Assembly: GCA_018449715.1 (NCBI GenBank)
Contig: JAAVVA010000001.1
Coordinates: 620,001 to 684,000, forward strand
Source of the DNA: Acidobacteriaceae bacterium dw_441
Lineage (GTDB): Bacteria > Acidobacteriota > Terriglobia > Terriglobales > Acidobacteriaceae
Length of the DNA: 64,000 nt
Direction of reading: 5' to 3'
Shown piece by piece: positions 18,848-27,907 of this stretch (within the stretch, counting starts at the first letter, position 1; every line of letters begins with the position of its first letter). The position numbers and the translations under genes are program-made. The notes beneath the pieces are model-generated. The model ran no database searches, was not told the DNA's origin, and saw only the letters and a list, made by a program, of their open reading frames with translations.

Positions 18848-20230
18848 CTACTTCAGCGGTTTGAGATCTCCGAAGACGGTCGGGATCAACTCGGAGACCG
18901 TGGGATGGATATGCACGGCGCGCTGGATGGTTGTGTAGGGAGCGCGCGCATACATCACGTCGGTGATGCAGTGAATCGCTTCATCACCTCCTGTGCCGAG
19001 AATGGAGGCTCCGAGAATCAGCTTACTCTCCGCGTCGACCAGCACCTTCATGAAGCCGTCGCTCTCGCCCTTTTCGACGGCGCGGTTCACGCGTGTCATG
19101 GGCCGCGTTCCGATCAGCGCCGGACGGCCCGTCTGCCGCACCTCGCGCTCGGTCATGCCGACACGCGCCAGTGGAGGGTCCATGAACATCGCATAGGTCA
19201 CGATGCGGTCGCTGACGCGGCGCGGATCGTTGTCCAGAAGGTTCGCTGCGACGATCTCGAAGTCATTGTAGGCCGTGTGGGTGAACGCTCCCTTGCCGTT
19301 GCAGTCTCCCATCGCCCACACTCCAGGAACGCTGGTGCGAAGCTGGTCGTCCACCACGACGTAGCCGCGCTTGTCGACCTCGACTCCGGCCTTGTCCAGC
19401 CCCAGATCGTCCGTGTTCGGCCTGCGCCCGGTCGCCATCAGCACGTGCGAGCCGACGACCGGCGCCCCGTCCTCATCGCAGTTCACATGCGCCGAGACTC
19501 CCTCCGGTTCCTTCTGCAGCCGTATGCACTCCGCGTTCAGGCGAACCTGAATTCCTTCCTTCTCCAGAATCTCTTTGACCGCGGCGGAGACATCCTCATC
19601 CTCGCGCTGCGCCAGCCTCGGTCCCATCTCGATGATGGTGACTTCGCTTCCGAAGCGTCGGAAGGCCTGCGCGAACTCGACGCCGATGTAGCTTCCTCCC
19701 ACGATGACCAGGTGACGCGGCAGATCCTCCAACTCAAGCAGAGAGACGTTTGTAAGAAGAGGAACCTCCTCCACTCCGGGCATCTTCGGAATCGCGGCCC
19801 TGCCTCCGACGTTGAGGAAGATCTCCGGCGCAGTAATAAGCTCCTCGCCGACGCGGATCTCATGTGGCGATTCGAACCTCGCGTGTCCGGTGAAGACCGT
19901 GCAGTTCTTCATGCCGCGCAACCACTCTTCAAGGCCATTGCGCGACTTCAGAAGGATGGCGTCCTTGCGAGCCTTCAGCGCTTTCATGTCGGCGGTCACC
20001 AGGCCTGTCACGTCGATCCCGTAAGCCTTCGCCGTGCGTGCCTTGTGCGCGACATAGGCGCTGGCGATCAGTGTTTTGGTCGGTGTGCAGCCCGTGTTCA
20101 CGCAGGTTCCGCCGAAGAGCTTGCGCTCGACGATGGCAACCTTGCGCCCTGAATCCGCGAGGCGTCCCACAAGCGAAGGACCGGCCTGACCGGCCCCAAT
20201 CACAATAGCGTCGAAGTGTGTCGCTGTCAT
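18848..20230 (-). CDS. Class I pyridine nucleotide-disulfide oxidoreductase (MerA/RclA-like)
   Basis: A 460-residue FAD- and NAD(P)H-dependent reductase. The FAD-binding loop GAGQAGPSLVG (from about residue 12), redox-active C43 and C48 (GGTCVNTGCTPTK), an NAD(P) loop (VGGSYIGVEFAQAF, about 180), the GDCNGKGAFTHTAYND FAD segment and a C-terminal dimerisation domain with HIHPTVSE are all present. It lacks the N-terminal metal-binding domain and C-terminal Cys pair of classical mercuric reductases, so it is closer to RclA/YkgC-type proteins linked to reactive chlorine or copper stress. Its ATG overlaps the stop of the DUF4126 gene, and MhqO follows after 23 bp. Confidence 0.87.
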   Translation of the reverse strand: MTATHFDAIVIGAGQAGPSLVGRLADSGRKVAIVERKLFGGTCVNTGCTPTKTLIASAYVAHKARTAKAYGIDVTGLVTADMKALKARKDAILLKSRNGLEEWLRGMKNCTVFTGHARFESPHEIRVGEELITAPEIFLNVGGRAAIPKMPGVEEVPLLTNVSLLELEDLPRHLVIVGGSYIGVEFAQAFRRFGSEVTIIEMGPRLAQREDEDVSAAVKEILEKEGIQVRLNAECIRLQKEPEGVSAHVNCDEDGAPVVGSHVLMATGRRPNTDDLGLDKAGVEVDKRGYVVVDDQLRTSVPGVWAMGDCNGKGAFTHTAYNDFEIVAANLLDNDPRRVSDRIVTYAMFMDPPLARVGMTEREVRQTGRPALIGTRPMTRVNRAVEKGESDGFMKVLVDAESKLILGASILGTGGDEAIHCITDVMYARAPYTTIQRAVHIHPTVSELIPTVFGDLKPLK

Positions 20231-20688
20231 ACGTGGGAGACTATCAGCAGACCGCCGATGATGGCGATGGCGTCCTCGATGAGCGCCGCGGGAAGGTCTT
20301 TGCCGATGGTGCGCGAGAGCCAGCCGCGAAACGCCGCTCCTCCCAGAGTTCCCAGAACCGCGCCGATGGCTCCGGCAATCAGCCCGCTGACCAACGCCTG
20401 CTGCGAGGCCCCGATGGCCGCTCCCGAGAGCGCCCCAGTTATGATGCGGGTGATGAACTGTGGAGGAATCTTCCGGCTTGGGGTCTTCGGTAGCTTATCG
20501 TTGACCAGTTCCCCAAGAGCGCCCAGGGCGAACAACCAGCGGGTGACCGGATAGCTGAAGAAGTTGAGCGGGGTTCCCGCGAGATTGAGCCAGCCCAATC
20601 CTGCGGCCCAGCTCACGACGGCAGGTGCCATCACGGCGCGAAGACCAGCGATGACTCCGATCAGAAGTGCAGATACAAGGATACCCAC
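20227..20688 (-). CDS. DUF4126 small membrane protein
   Basis: A 153-residue hydrophobic protein starting MGILVSALLIGVIAGLRAVM, with the R-x-x-x-A-P-A motif and glycine/alanine-rich helices (ITGALSGAAIGASQQALVSG) of the DUF4126 family. About four membrane spans are expected. The function of the family is unknown. Here it is the first gene of a four-gene operon (DUF4126, disulfide reductase, MhqO, MhqD) with a 4-bp overlap to the reductase gene, which suggests a membrane partner in the same stress response. About 365 bp upstream, on the other strand, is the SYLF protein gene. Confidence 0.8.
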   Translation of the reverse strand: MGILVSALLIGVIAGLRAVMAPAVVSWAAGLGWLNLAGTPLNFFSYPVTRWLFALGALGELVNDKLPKTPSRKIPPQFITRIITGALSGAAIGASQQALVSGLIAGAIGAVLGTLGGAAFRGWLSRTIGKDLPAALIEDAIAIIGGLLIVSHV

Positions 20689-21053
20689 GGCGAACCCTCG
20701 TCTACATCAGGATGAATGTCCTGTCGATCATAGAGAGGCGCAGTCTCGCAGGCAATCGAAATTGCCAATAAAAAACGGCGTCGGCATGTGGGAGCGTTCG
20801 AGATATTTCCCCGAGAGGCTTTGGGTTGCCTGTGTTGTTCTGTTTCCCCGAAGGAATATCTCTTTTCGAAAGGCATTTAATGAATTAAAGTGTCTTCGCT
20901 TCCGCTTCAAGCAACTGGAAGGAAAAAAGTTACGTCGTATCGGGAGCATGCGTCCGGCCAGAAGCCTCATAGCCGTGTCCGGCCAAAGCATCAAATCGCC
21001 GGGGCTTTTGCTCCGACGAAAATGGAAGGCGAAATATTTTAAGGAGAGACGAA
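20689..21053. other. Non-coding divergent promoter region
   Basis: A 365-bp gap between the minus-strand DUF4126 operon and the plus-strand SYLF gene. The overlapping small frames have no coherent protein pattern. The middle (about 20860-20930) is AT-richer than its flanks and would suit the two promoters. A clear AAGGAGAG ribosome site at about 21041-21048 precedes the SYLF start. Confidence 0.6.
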
Positions 21054-21749
21054 ATGAAAAGAATCGCGTGTCTATCGCTGGGCTTTCTGCTGGCTCTACC
21101 TGTTCTCGCTCATGCTCAGTCCACGGAACAGGACCGCATCACGAACTCCTATCAGGTCCTGCGGGACATTACTGCCATGCCGGACAAGGGAATCCCCCAC
21201 GACCTGCTCGATAAATCCGAGTGCATCATTGTTTATCCGTCCGTGAAGAAGGGCGCGTTTGTCGTCGGCGGAAGCTATGGCCGAGGCCTCATCACCTGCC
21301 GCACGGGAGCCAACCACAACGGCCCCTGGAGCGCCCCCGCGATGTACGCCCTTGAGGGCGTGAGCTTCGGCTTCCAGATCGGCGGACAGGCCACCGACTT
21401 TGTCCTCCTGGTCATGAATGAGCAGGGCGCGAAGTCTGTTATGTCCAGCAAGGTCAAGCTGGGAGCCGATGCCTCCGTCGCCGCCGGTCCCGTCGGACGC
21501 GCCACCAGCGCGGAAACCGACGCCGTAATGAAGGCCCAGATTCTCTCCTGGTCGCGCAGCCGCGGCGTCTTCGCCGGAATCTCTCTCGCCGGCTCGACGA
21601 TGCGCTCCGACGATGGAGCCAACAAGAGCATCTACGGCAAGGACCTGAGCGCGACCGACATCGTCTACGGCGGCAAGGTCAAGGCTCCTGCCTCGGCGGC
21701 TCGCCTGCTTGCTCTGCTCAACAAGCTGACGCCGCATCACGTACAGTAG
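21054..21749 (+). CDS. SYLF-domain (YSC84-like) lipid-binding secreted protein
   Basis: A 231-residue protein with a signal peptide (MKRIACLSLGFLLALPVLAH, cleaved near residue 23) and a SYLF/Ysc84 domain covering the rest. The segments GKGIPHDLLDKSECIIVYPS, KKGAFVVGGSYGRG and GGQATDFVLLVMNEQGAKS are diagnostic. In eukaryotes the domain binds phosphoinositides; bacterial members are periplasmic and of unknown role. The ATG follows AAGGAGAG, and a hairpin terminator lies 16 bp beyond the stop. It is monocistronic. Confidence 0.9.
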   Translation: MKRIACLSLGFLLALPVLAHAQSTEQDRITNSYQVLRDITAMPDKGIPHDLLDKSECIIVYPSVKKGAFVVGGSYGRGLITCRTGANHNGPWSAPAMYALEGVSFGFQIGGQATDFVLLVMNEQGAKSVMSSKVKLGADASVAAGPVGRATSAETDAVMKAQILSWSRSRGVFAGISLAGSTMRSDDGANKSIYGKDLSATDIVYGGKVKAPASAARLLALLNKLTPHHVQ

Positions 21750-21765
21750 ACACGCAGCTTTCCGG

Positions 21766-21803
21766 GCGGTCGAAGAAAGGTCTTTTCTCCTCTCTTCGAC
21801 CGC
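21766..21803 (+). terminator. Hairpin terminator after the SYLF gene
   Basis: A stem of about 11-12 bp (21766-21777 pairing with 21792-21803) enclosing a T-rich loop is followed by TGCTGCTTTTA. It closes the SYLF transcript. Confidence 0.7.
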
Positions 21804-21913
21804 TGCTGCTTTTAACAAGAGAGAAACCTCACTCTCACCGTCGCTATGACAGACGTCCTTCGCCGGGACTACAATTCGGCCCTCGCCGGGAAACGGCGAC
21901 TGCGAAGGAGTAG

Positions 21914-23449
21914 ATGGACATGGCGACCATGACAGCGCTTCGGCCCGGAGCCTACGGCTTCCCCGTATCGATTCGGAATCAGTACAACAACTTCATTGGC
22001 GGTGAGTGGGTGGCTCCCGCCTCAGGACAGTACTTCGAAAACGTCACTCCCATTACCGGACAGGTTCTCTGCGAGATTGCGCGCTCGAACGCGGCGGATA
22101 TCGACCGCGCTCTCGATGCCGCGCACGCTGCCAAGGATGCATGGGGCAAGACCTCGACCACCAATCGCGGACGCATCCTCGAAAAGATCGCCTTGCGCAT
22201 GGAAGAGAACCTCGAGTTGCTCGCTACCGTCGAGACATGGGACAACGGCAAGCCTATCCGCGAGACACTGGCCGCCGATCTTCCGCTCGCCATCGACCAC
22301 TTCCGCTACTTCGCCGGAGTCATTCGAGCGCAGGAAGGCTCCATCGCCGAGATCGACGAGACGACCATTGCCTACCATTACCACGAGCCGCTCGGGGTGG
22401 TTGGCCTCATCATCCCGTGGAACTTCCCGCTGCTGATGGCTGCGTGGAAGATCGCTCCCGCGCTGGCCGCAGGCAATACCGTCGTGCTCAAGCCCGCCGA
22501 GCAGACGCCACTTTCCATCCTCGTATGGGCCGAGCTGGTGCAGGACCTGCTTCCTCCTGGAGTGCTGAACATCGTCAACGGCTTTGGACTCGAAGCAGGG
22601 AAGCCGCTTGCCTCCAGCCCGCGCATCAACAAGGTTGCGTTTACCGGAGAGACGACCACCGGCCGCCTCATCATGCAGTACGCTTCGCAGAACATCATCC
22701 CGGTCACTCTGGAGCTTGGCGGCAAGTCGCCGAACATCTTCTTCAGCGATGTCATGCGCGAGGACGACGACTTCTTCGACAAGGCGCTTGAAGGCTTCAC
22801 GATGTTCGCGCTCAACCAGGGCGAGGTCTGCACCTGCCCCTCGCGGGCGCTTATTCACGAGTCCATCTACGACCGCTTTATGGAGCGTGCCCTCCAGCGC
22901 GTGAAGGCCATCCGGCAGGGCAACCCGCTCGACAAGACCACGATGATCGGAGCGCAGGCTTCCTCCGAGCAGATGGAGAAGATCCTCTCCTACCTCGACA
23001 TCGGGCGTCAGGAGGGAGCCGAGCTGCTCGCCGGAGGCCACCGCGCCAAACTCGAAGGCGACCTTGCCGAGGGCTATTACATTGAGCCGACGGTCTTTCG
23101 CGGTAATAACAAAATGCGCATCTTCCAGGAGGAGATCTTCGGACCCGTCGTCTCAGTCACCACCTTCAAGGACGACGACGAAGCCCTCGCCCTCGCCAAC
23201 GACACGCTCTACGGCCTCGGCTCCGGCATCTGGACCCGCGACCTCAACCGCGCCTATCATTTCGGACGCGCCATTCAGGCGGGCCGCGTCTGGACCAACT
23301 GCTACCACCTCTATCCCGCGCACGCGGCCTTTGGAGGCTACAAGCAGTCCGGCATAGGGCGCGAGACCCACAAGATCATCCTCGACCACTACCAGCAGAC
23401 GAAGAACCAGCTCGTCAGCTACAGCCCCAAGGCCCTCGGCTTCTTCTAG
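21914..23449 (+). CDS. NAD-dependent aldehyde dehydrogenase (ExaC/AcoD-like)
   Basis: A 511-residue aldehyde dehydrogenase of the acetaldehyde-oxidising ExaC/AldB/AcoD group. The [13 protein letters not shown] opening, the nucleotide-site segment [20 protein letters not shown], catalytic Glu in LELGGKSPN and catalytic Cys306 in [11 protein letters not shown] are all seen. The CTCPSR form is typical of this group. AAGGAG lies just upstream; the ATG at 21920 has better spacing than the one at 21914, so the first two residues are uncertain. The DUF779 gene that follows is a recurrent companion of this type of dehydrogenase. Confidence 0.93.
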   Translation: MDMATMTALRPGAYGFPVSIRNQYNNFIGGEWVAPASGQYFENVTPITGQVLCEIARSNAADIDRALDAAHAAKDAWGKTSTTNRGRILEKIALRMEENLELLATVETWDNGKPIRETLAADLPLAIDHFRYFAGVIRAQEGSIAEIDETTIAYHYHEPLGVVGLIIPWNFPLLMAAWKIAPALAAGNTVVLKPAEQTPLSILVWAELVQDLLPPGVLNIVNGFGLEAGKPLASSPRINKVAFTGETTTGRLIMQYASQNIIPVTLELGGKSPNIFFSDVMREDDDFFDKALEGFTMFALNQGEVCTCPSRALIHESIYDRFMERALQRVKAIRQGNPLDKTTMIGAQASSEQMEKILSYLDIGRQEGAELLAGGHRAKLEGDLAEGYYIEPTVFRGNNKMRIFQEEIFGPVVSVTTFKDDDEALALANDTLYGLGSGIWTRDLNRAYHFGRAIQAGRVWTNCYHLYPAHAAFGGYKQSGIGRETHKIILDHYQQTKNQLVSYSPKALGFF

Positions 23450-23500
23450 AGCATTCTCCGAGAGGGATTGTTCCCCCTCCCAGAGACCCTCTCAGAGAAG

Positions 23501-23558
23501 TGTCATCCTGAGCGAAGTCCGGCGCGCACTTTGCGCCGGACGCAGTCGAAGGATCTGC
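23501..23558. repeat. Intergenic palindromic REP-like element, copy 1
   Basis: The element opens with TCATCCTGAGCGAAG and closes with CGAAGGATCTGC. Its core is a 9-bp perfect inverted repeat (23517-23525 with 23533-23541) and the outer ends are also partly complementary. A related, shorter unit lies at 24031-24076. Elements built on 'TCAT(T/C)CTGAGCGAAG...GAAGGATCTG' are recurrent in many soil-bacterial genomes. Confidence 0.65.
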
Positions 23559-23605
23559 GGTTCATTCCGTTCACACCGGCACGGCAATCTCATGTATCCC
23601 AGGCT

Positions 23606-23992
23606 ATGACCACGACCGCCAATCTACCGCTTCAGGTGACCGCGACTCCGGCAGCGGTCGCCCTGATCGAAGCCCTGAAGGCGAAGCACGGCGACCTGAT
23701 GTTTCACCAGTCGGGAGGCTGCTGCGACGGCAGTTCCCCCATGTGCTACCCACGCGGCGAGTTCCTCGTGGGAGACAGCGACGTGCTGCTGGGCGAGATC
23801 GAAGGAACTCCCTTCTACATGAGCCGTCCCCAGTTCGAATACTGGAAGCACACGCAGCTTATCCTCGACGTGGTGCCGGGCAGGGGAGGGATGTTTTCAC
23901 TGGAGGGGCCGGAGGGAGTGCGGTTTCTGATCCGTTCGAGGGTCTTTCAGGAGGAGGAGATCGAGGCGCTCAGGAGAGCAAACCGAATCTAG
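23606..23992 (+). CDS. DUF779 protein, aldehyde dehydrogenase partner
   Basis: A 128-residue protein with the DUF779 core: HQSGGCCDGSSPMCYPRGEF near residues 34-53, containing three conserved cysteines, then VLLGEIEGTPFYMSRPQFEYW. The three Cys suggest metal or redox chemistry, but no function is established. DUF779 genes regularly follow acetaldehyde-type dehydrogenases, as here. I use the ATG at 23606; a longer frame reaching back to 23468 would run through the REP-like repeat and has no ribosome site. Confidence 0.86.
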   Translation: MTTTANLPLQVTATPAAVALIEALKAKHGDLMFHQSGGCCDGSSPMCYPRGEFLVGDSDVLLGEIEGTPFYMSRPQFEYWKHTQLILDVVPGRGGMFSLEGPEGVRFLIRSRVFQEEEIEALRRANRI

Positions 23993-24030
23993 ATCAAGGC
24001 TGATTAGCTAGGACTTGTCACTCCGCTAAT

Positions 24031-24076
24031 GAGGACTTGTCATTCCGCAGCGCAGCGAAGGAATCTGCTTCTCTTC
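24031..24076. repeat. REP-like element, copy 2 (partial)
   Basis: A unit reading TGTCATTCCGCAGCGCAGCGAAGGAATCTGC resembles the 23501 element at both ends (TCATTCC and GAAGGAATCTGC) but has a shorter core. An additional partial unit (ACTTGTCACTCCGC) lies just before it. Confidence 0.5.
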
Positions 24077-24141
24077 TAAACAGTCACGAAGCTACAGCAA
24101 AGCCTGATCTTCAACAGGAAGAGCCGAGAAGAATCTGCGCC

Positions 24142-24384
24142 TTACGCGCCCTTCTTCTCGTAGCACTTCGTCATGATGGCCGTGTGCAGACGCTCGCGCA
24201 GCTCATCCGAGATCTCATAGACCTCGTTGCCGCGATAGACCTCGATGGTCTGCCGGGTCGTGTTCAGGACGATCTCACAGTGTTTGCAGCCGGACAGGTG
24301 ACCGCGAACCTCTTCGAGAAGCTCGGGGCTGATCTGGCCGTCGAAGTAATCGGTAAGCTGGCTCAGAAAATCGGTGCAGTTCAT
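24142..24384 (-). CDS. Zinc-finger anti-sigma factor
   Basis: An 80-residue protein with the H-x3-C-x2-C zinc site of anti-sigma factors (HLSGCKHC, residues 28-35), preceded by an N-terminal Cys and an acidic helix (CTDFLSQLTDYFDGQISPEL). There is no membrane span, so it is a soluble, ZAS-type factor, probably releasing its sigma factor on oxidation or zinc loss. Its ATG overlaps the stop codon of the sigma gene (ATGA), a standard arrangement for a cognate pair. Confidence 0.87.
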   Translation of the reverse strand: MNCTDFLSQLTDYFDGQISPELLEEVRGHLSGCKHCEIVLNTTRQTIEVYRGNEVYEISDELRERLHTAIMTKCYEKKGA

Positions 24385-25007
24385 GCGGGTTGTCCTTCCT
24401 TCCTCTCCCGGAAGTACCTGCTCAAGCGTTCACGCAATTGTAAACGAGCGCGCAGGAGACGTGATTTGACGGCGGGTACGCTCAAGCCGAGTGCCTCCGC
24501 TGTCTCTTCTGTAGAGAGGTTTTCAATGTCCCGCAGCGTAAAGACCGTGCGGAATCCCGGAGGAAGCCCCTGGATGGTCCGGCGCAGAATGTCATTGAGC
24601 TCATTCTGATCGAAGATCTGCTCGGGATTGGGCCTCCACTCGGCAAAGTCGCGGGGAATCGATCCTTCGTCGGTCTGGACGTCTTCGTCCATAGAGACAG
24701 TCTTGCTGGTCTTCCGCTTGCGCAACCGCATAAGGCTCTCGTTGACCGCGATGCGGACGAGCCAGGTCGAAAACTTGGAGTTTCCCTGGAACTGCTCCAG
24801 CTTCTCGTAAGCCTTGAGGAAAGTATCCTGCGTGATGTCTTCGGCGTCTTCACGGTTTTGCGTAATATGCTGCGCTACGCGGAAGATCTGGCGTTCGTAC
24901 TGCCGGACGAGCTGCTCGAAAGCAGCTCCGTCTCCCTCCCTCGCGCGCGCAACGAGCGCAACGTCCGGGTGAATCTCTTCCGTTCCTGGGGATTGGATGG
25001 CGGGCAT
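24381..25007 (-). CDS. ECF sigma factor (RpoE-like, sigma-70 family)
   Basis: A 208-residue sigma factor. Region 2 includes FRVAQHITQNREDAEDITQDTFLKAYEKLEQFQ and the -10-recognising KFSTWLVRIAVNESLMRLRK; region 4 includes LPPGFRTVFTLRDIENLSTEETAEALGL, then a VPAVKSRLLRAR recognition helix. An acidic linker of about 40 residues separates the regions. The first ATG (25007) is preferred over a TTG two codons upstream. It overlaps the anti-sigma gene. Its regulon is not visible here; self-regulation is typical. Confidence 0.93.
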   Translation of the reverse strand: MPAIQSPGTEEIHPDVALVARAREGDGAAFEQLVRQYERQIFRVAQHITQNREDAEDITQDTFLKAYEKLEQFQGNSKFSTWLVRIAVNESLMRLRKRKTSKTVSMDEDVQTDEGSIPRDFAEWRPNPEQIFDQNELNDILRRTIQGLPPGFRTVFTLRDIENLSTEETAEALGLSVPAVKSRLLRARLQLRERLSRYFRERKEGQPA

Positions 25008-25250
25008 GAGCAAAAAGGTGCGCTAAATATGGACTGAGCCTATCCGGCTCAGCTTTTTAGTCTCTAACGCTTCACCCATAGTAAATGCCGCCGCTCCTTA
25101 GGGCAAAGGGCTGCCCTTCTATTCCCACTCCTGTACCTGTCGAGATTCCGCCCGCATACTCCCGCACCCGCCTCACAGGATTGCGCCTTACAGTAAAGAG
25201 GTGGAGCATCCCTGTACGGAAAGAGGACAGCTTCCGCCAAAGGGGCAACG

Positions 25251-27617
25251 TTGAAGATCTTTACTGGATTCAGGACTGCTGTACTGCTCGGTTCTCTGTT
25301 GGCTGGCACGTCTCCTGTGGGGCCGCATGCCTTCGTGCTTGAGGCCCAGACCCATTCCCAGCCCCGCTCGAAGAAGCCGACCGCCAAAAGCTCCACCGCA
25401 AAGAAGTCCGCAAAATCTTCCACGAGCACAAAAGGGAAGTCCTCCAGCAAGGTTTCCGCAAAGTCCTCTGCCAAATCCTCCGCAAAATCCCGCAAGGTCG
25501 CCTCGAAAAAGCCCACGCCTCAGTCCATCCACCTGACCTCGGTCTTCCACGCCACCGAACAACTTCGCCCGATGGCCCAGCAGCTCAACGCCACGCGCTC
25601 CGCCGCCGCTTACTCCGGGGTTGAGTCCTACGCTCACTCCCACTCTGGCGAAGGAGCCGCGACCGCGTGGCTTGCCCTCGGTCATGCTTACATGCTCGAC
25701 CACCGCTACCCCGAGGCCTACACCGCCTTCCAGCAGGCGCGTTCCAGCGGAGACGCTCTCGACGACTACGCCGAATATCTCGGCGCGCAGGCTGCTCTTC
25801 AGGCCAACCGCGGCAACGACGCCTACGCCCTCCTCGACCGCTTCGCCGAGCGCCACCCTGACAGCATCTTTGTCTCCAACGCCCCCGTGCTTCTGGCCAA
25901 CGCCTACCTCCAGCAGAACAACCCGCAGGGAGCCCTCACCGCGCTCCAGCCGCTCGAGAACACCTCCGTCGGCAGCCACAGCGACTTCCTCTTCGTCCTC
26001 GCCCGCGCTTACCAGCTTGTCGGAGACGCCGGTCACGCCGCTCCCATCTATCGCAACATTTACGCGAAGTTCCCGTTCAGCTCCGAGGCCCCGCAGGCCC
26101 GCACCCAGCTCGACGCGATGGGCACACCTCTCACTGCCTCCGAGCGCAAGGCCCACGCAGACCAGCTCTTTAACTCGAAGCGCTACAACGACGCAGGGCA
26201 GGAGTATCACTCCATCGCGGCCAACGCCCTTTCGCAGGCCGACCGCGACGCTCTCGCCATCTACGCCGCCGTCTGCGACTACAAGCTCAAGCGCATCAGC
26301 CGCCACGACGTCGAGCGCCTCCCCGAAACCTCCGACGACACCGCCGCCGCCAAGCTCTACCTCCTCGCCGAGCTCTCCCGCGCCGACAACGACATCACTG
26401 GCCATACCGCTGTCCTAGACCAGATGATCAAGCGTTTCCCCTCCAGCCGCTGGCTCGAGGAGGCGCTCTATTCCGGCGGCAACATGTACCTCCTCAAGCG
26501 CGACTCCGAGCAGGCCATCCGCCACTACACGCTTCTCGTGCAGATGTTCCCGCGCAGCAGCTATGCTCCCTCCGCGCACTGGCGCGCCGCGTGGATGAAC
26601 TATCGCCTCCGCAACTACGGCGAGGCCGCCCGCCTGATGGACGACCAGATCGCCCACTACGACGGCGGCATCGAGATCCCCACCGCCCTCTACTGGCGTG
26701 GCCGCATCTTCGAGGAGCAGGAGCACAACCCCGGCCAGGCGGCCAACTACTACCACGCGCTCATCGACAACTACGTCAACTACTACTATGCGAAGCTCGC
26801 CCGTGAGCGCCTCGCCGTCATCGGACAGCAGACCCAGAATGTCCCGCCCTCGCCGCCGCTCGCTGCCATCCAGCCGCGCAAGCTTCCCGATCTCACCGAT
26901 GACCTTCCTGACAACGAGCCGCACCTCATCAAGGCGCGCCTCCTCGCCAACGCCGCTCTCAACGAGTACATCGGCCCCGAGATTCAGGCCGCGCCCGACT
27001 CCTCCGGCTGGGGAGCCCTCGCCGAGGCCCGCATCTACACCTCCTACGGCGAGACCACCCGCGCCCTGCAGTCGCTCAAGCGCAGCAAGATCTCCTTCTT
27101 CGCCCTGCCCCTCGACAAGGTCCCGATGCTTTACTGGCAGATACTCTTCCCGCGGCCTTACTGGAGCGACCTGGTCGCAGGCTCCGAGCGCAACGGCCTC
27201 GACCCCTACTTCGTCGCCTCGCTCATCCGTCAGGAGTCCGAGTTCAACCCCGGAGCGGTCAGCCGCGCCAACGCCTGCGGCCTGATGCAGCTATTGCCCT
27301 CGGTGGGCAAGGCCCTGGCGAAGAAGCAGGGCATGCGCGGCTTCACTGCGACGCAGCTTCTCAACCCCGCGACCAACCTGCAGCTTGGAACTCTCAACCT
27401 AAGCCAGGTCCTCTCCCGCTTCGGTGGCCAGCAAGAGTACGCTCTGGCGGCCTACAACGCGGGAGATACCCCGGTTCGCCGCTGGATGTCCGACGGCGAG
27501 TACAAGGACATCGCCGAGTTCGTCGAGTCCATCCCCTATACCGAGACCCGCGAGTATGTACAGGCCATTCTTCGCAATAGTCAGATTTACCAGACACTGT
27601 ATGGTAGCAAGCGGTAA
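25251..27617 (+). CDS. TPR-containing soluble lytic transglycosylase (Slt70-like)
   Basis: A 788-residue periplasmic enzyme that cleaves peptidoglycan glycan strands to 1,6-anhydro ends. A signal peptide (about 1-30) is followed by a Lys/Ser/Ala-rich low-complexity segment (about 40-92). Some 480 residues of alpha-solenoid TPR-like repeats come next, then a C-terminal SLT domain with catalytic E662 (LIRQESEFNPGAV), ANACGLMQLLPSVGKALA and AYNAGDTPVRRW. The start is the TTG at 25251 after an AAGGGG stretch. It is longer than E. coli Slt70 because of the basic segment. It appears monocistronic. Confidence 0.92.
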   Translation: MKIFTGFRTAVLLGSLLAGTSPVGPHAFVLEAQTHSQPRSKKPTAKSSTAKKSAKSSTSTKGKSSSKVSAKSSAKSSAKSRKVASKKPTPQSIHLTSVFHATEQLRPMAQQLNATRSAAAYSGVESYAHSHSGEGAATAWLALGHAYMLDHRYPEAYTAFQQARSSGDALDDYAEYLGAQAALQANRGNDAYALLDRFAERHPDSIFVSNAPVLLANAYLQQNNPQGALTALQPLENTSVGSHSDFLFVLARAYQLVGDAGHAAPIYRNIYAKFPFSSEAPQARTQLDAMGTPLTASERKAHADQLFNSKRYNDAGQEYHSIAANALSQADRDALAIYAAVCDYKLKRISRHDVERLPETSDDTAAAKLYLLAELSRADNDITGHTAVLDQMIKRFPSSRWLEEALYSGGNMYLLKRDSEQAIRHYTLLVQMFPRSSYAPSAHWRAAWMNYRLRNYGEAARLMDDQIAHYDGGIEIPTALYWRGRIFEEQEHNPGQAANYYHALIDNYVNYYYAKLARERLAVIGQQTQNVPPSPPLAAIQPRKLPDLTDDLPDNEPHLIKARLLANAALNEYIGPEIQAAPDSSGWGALAEARIYTSYGETTRALQSLKRSKISFFALPLDKVPMLYWQILFPRPYWSDLVAGSERNGLDPYFVASLIRQESEFNPGAVSRANACGLMQLLPSVGKALAKKQGMRGFTATQLLNPATNLQLGTLNLSQVLSRFGGQQEYALAAYNAGDTPVRRWMSDGEYKDIAEFVESIPYTETREYVQAILRNSQIYQTLYGSKR

Positions 27618-27907
27618 CGGTTCCCACCCCTACAGTCGGCAGCAGTACCCTGTCTCTGGAGTTTCGGAGGTATTTCTTTTTTGCGTGCAGAAGCTCCCCG
27701 ATAGCCTGCTTTTCCAATGACTATGCCGTACCAGGCTGATTGGCTACAAGACAGATCTTCGCGAAGTGCTCTAATGTTTCCTGAGTCCCGCCGATACTCA
27801 GTTCTATCTCAAACTCATCTGCGGCCAAGGAAACTCTCGTCGGCTTCTATTTCAACATAATACGATCAGAAAGATAGCCGATCGCATCCAATATGTGCGA
27901 GGTAGGG

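Noticed and set aside
25188..26405. Minus-strand open frame (405 codons), Val/Gly-rich
   Set aside because: Shadow of the lytic transglycosylase gene; no motif, and composition typical of antisense frames.
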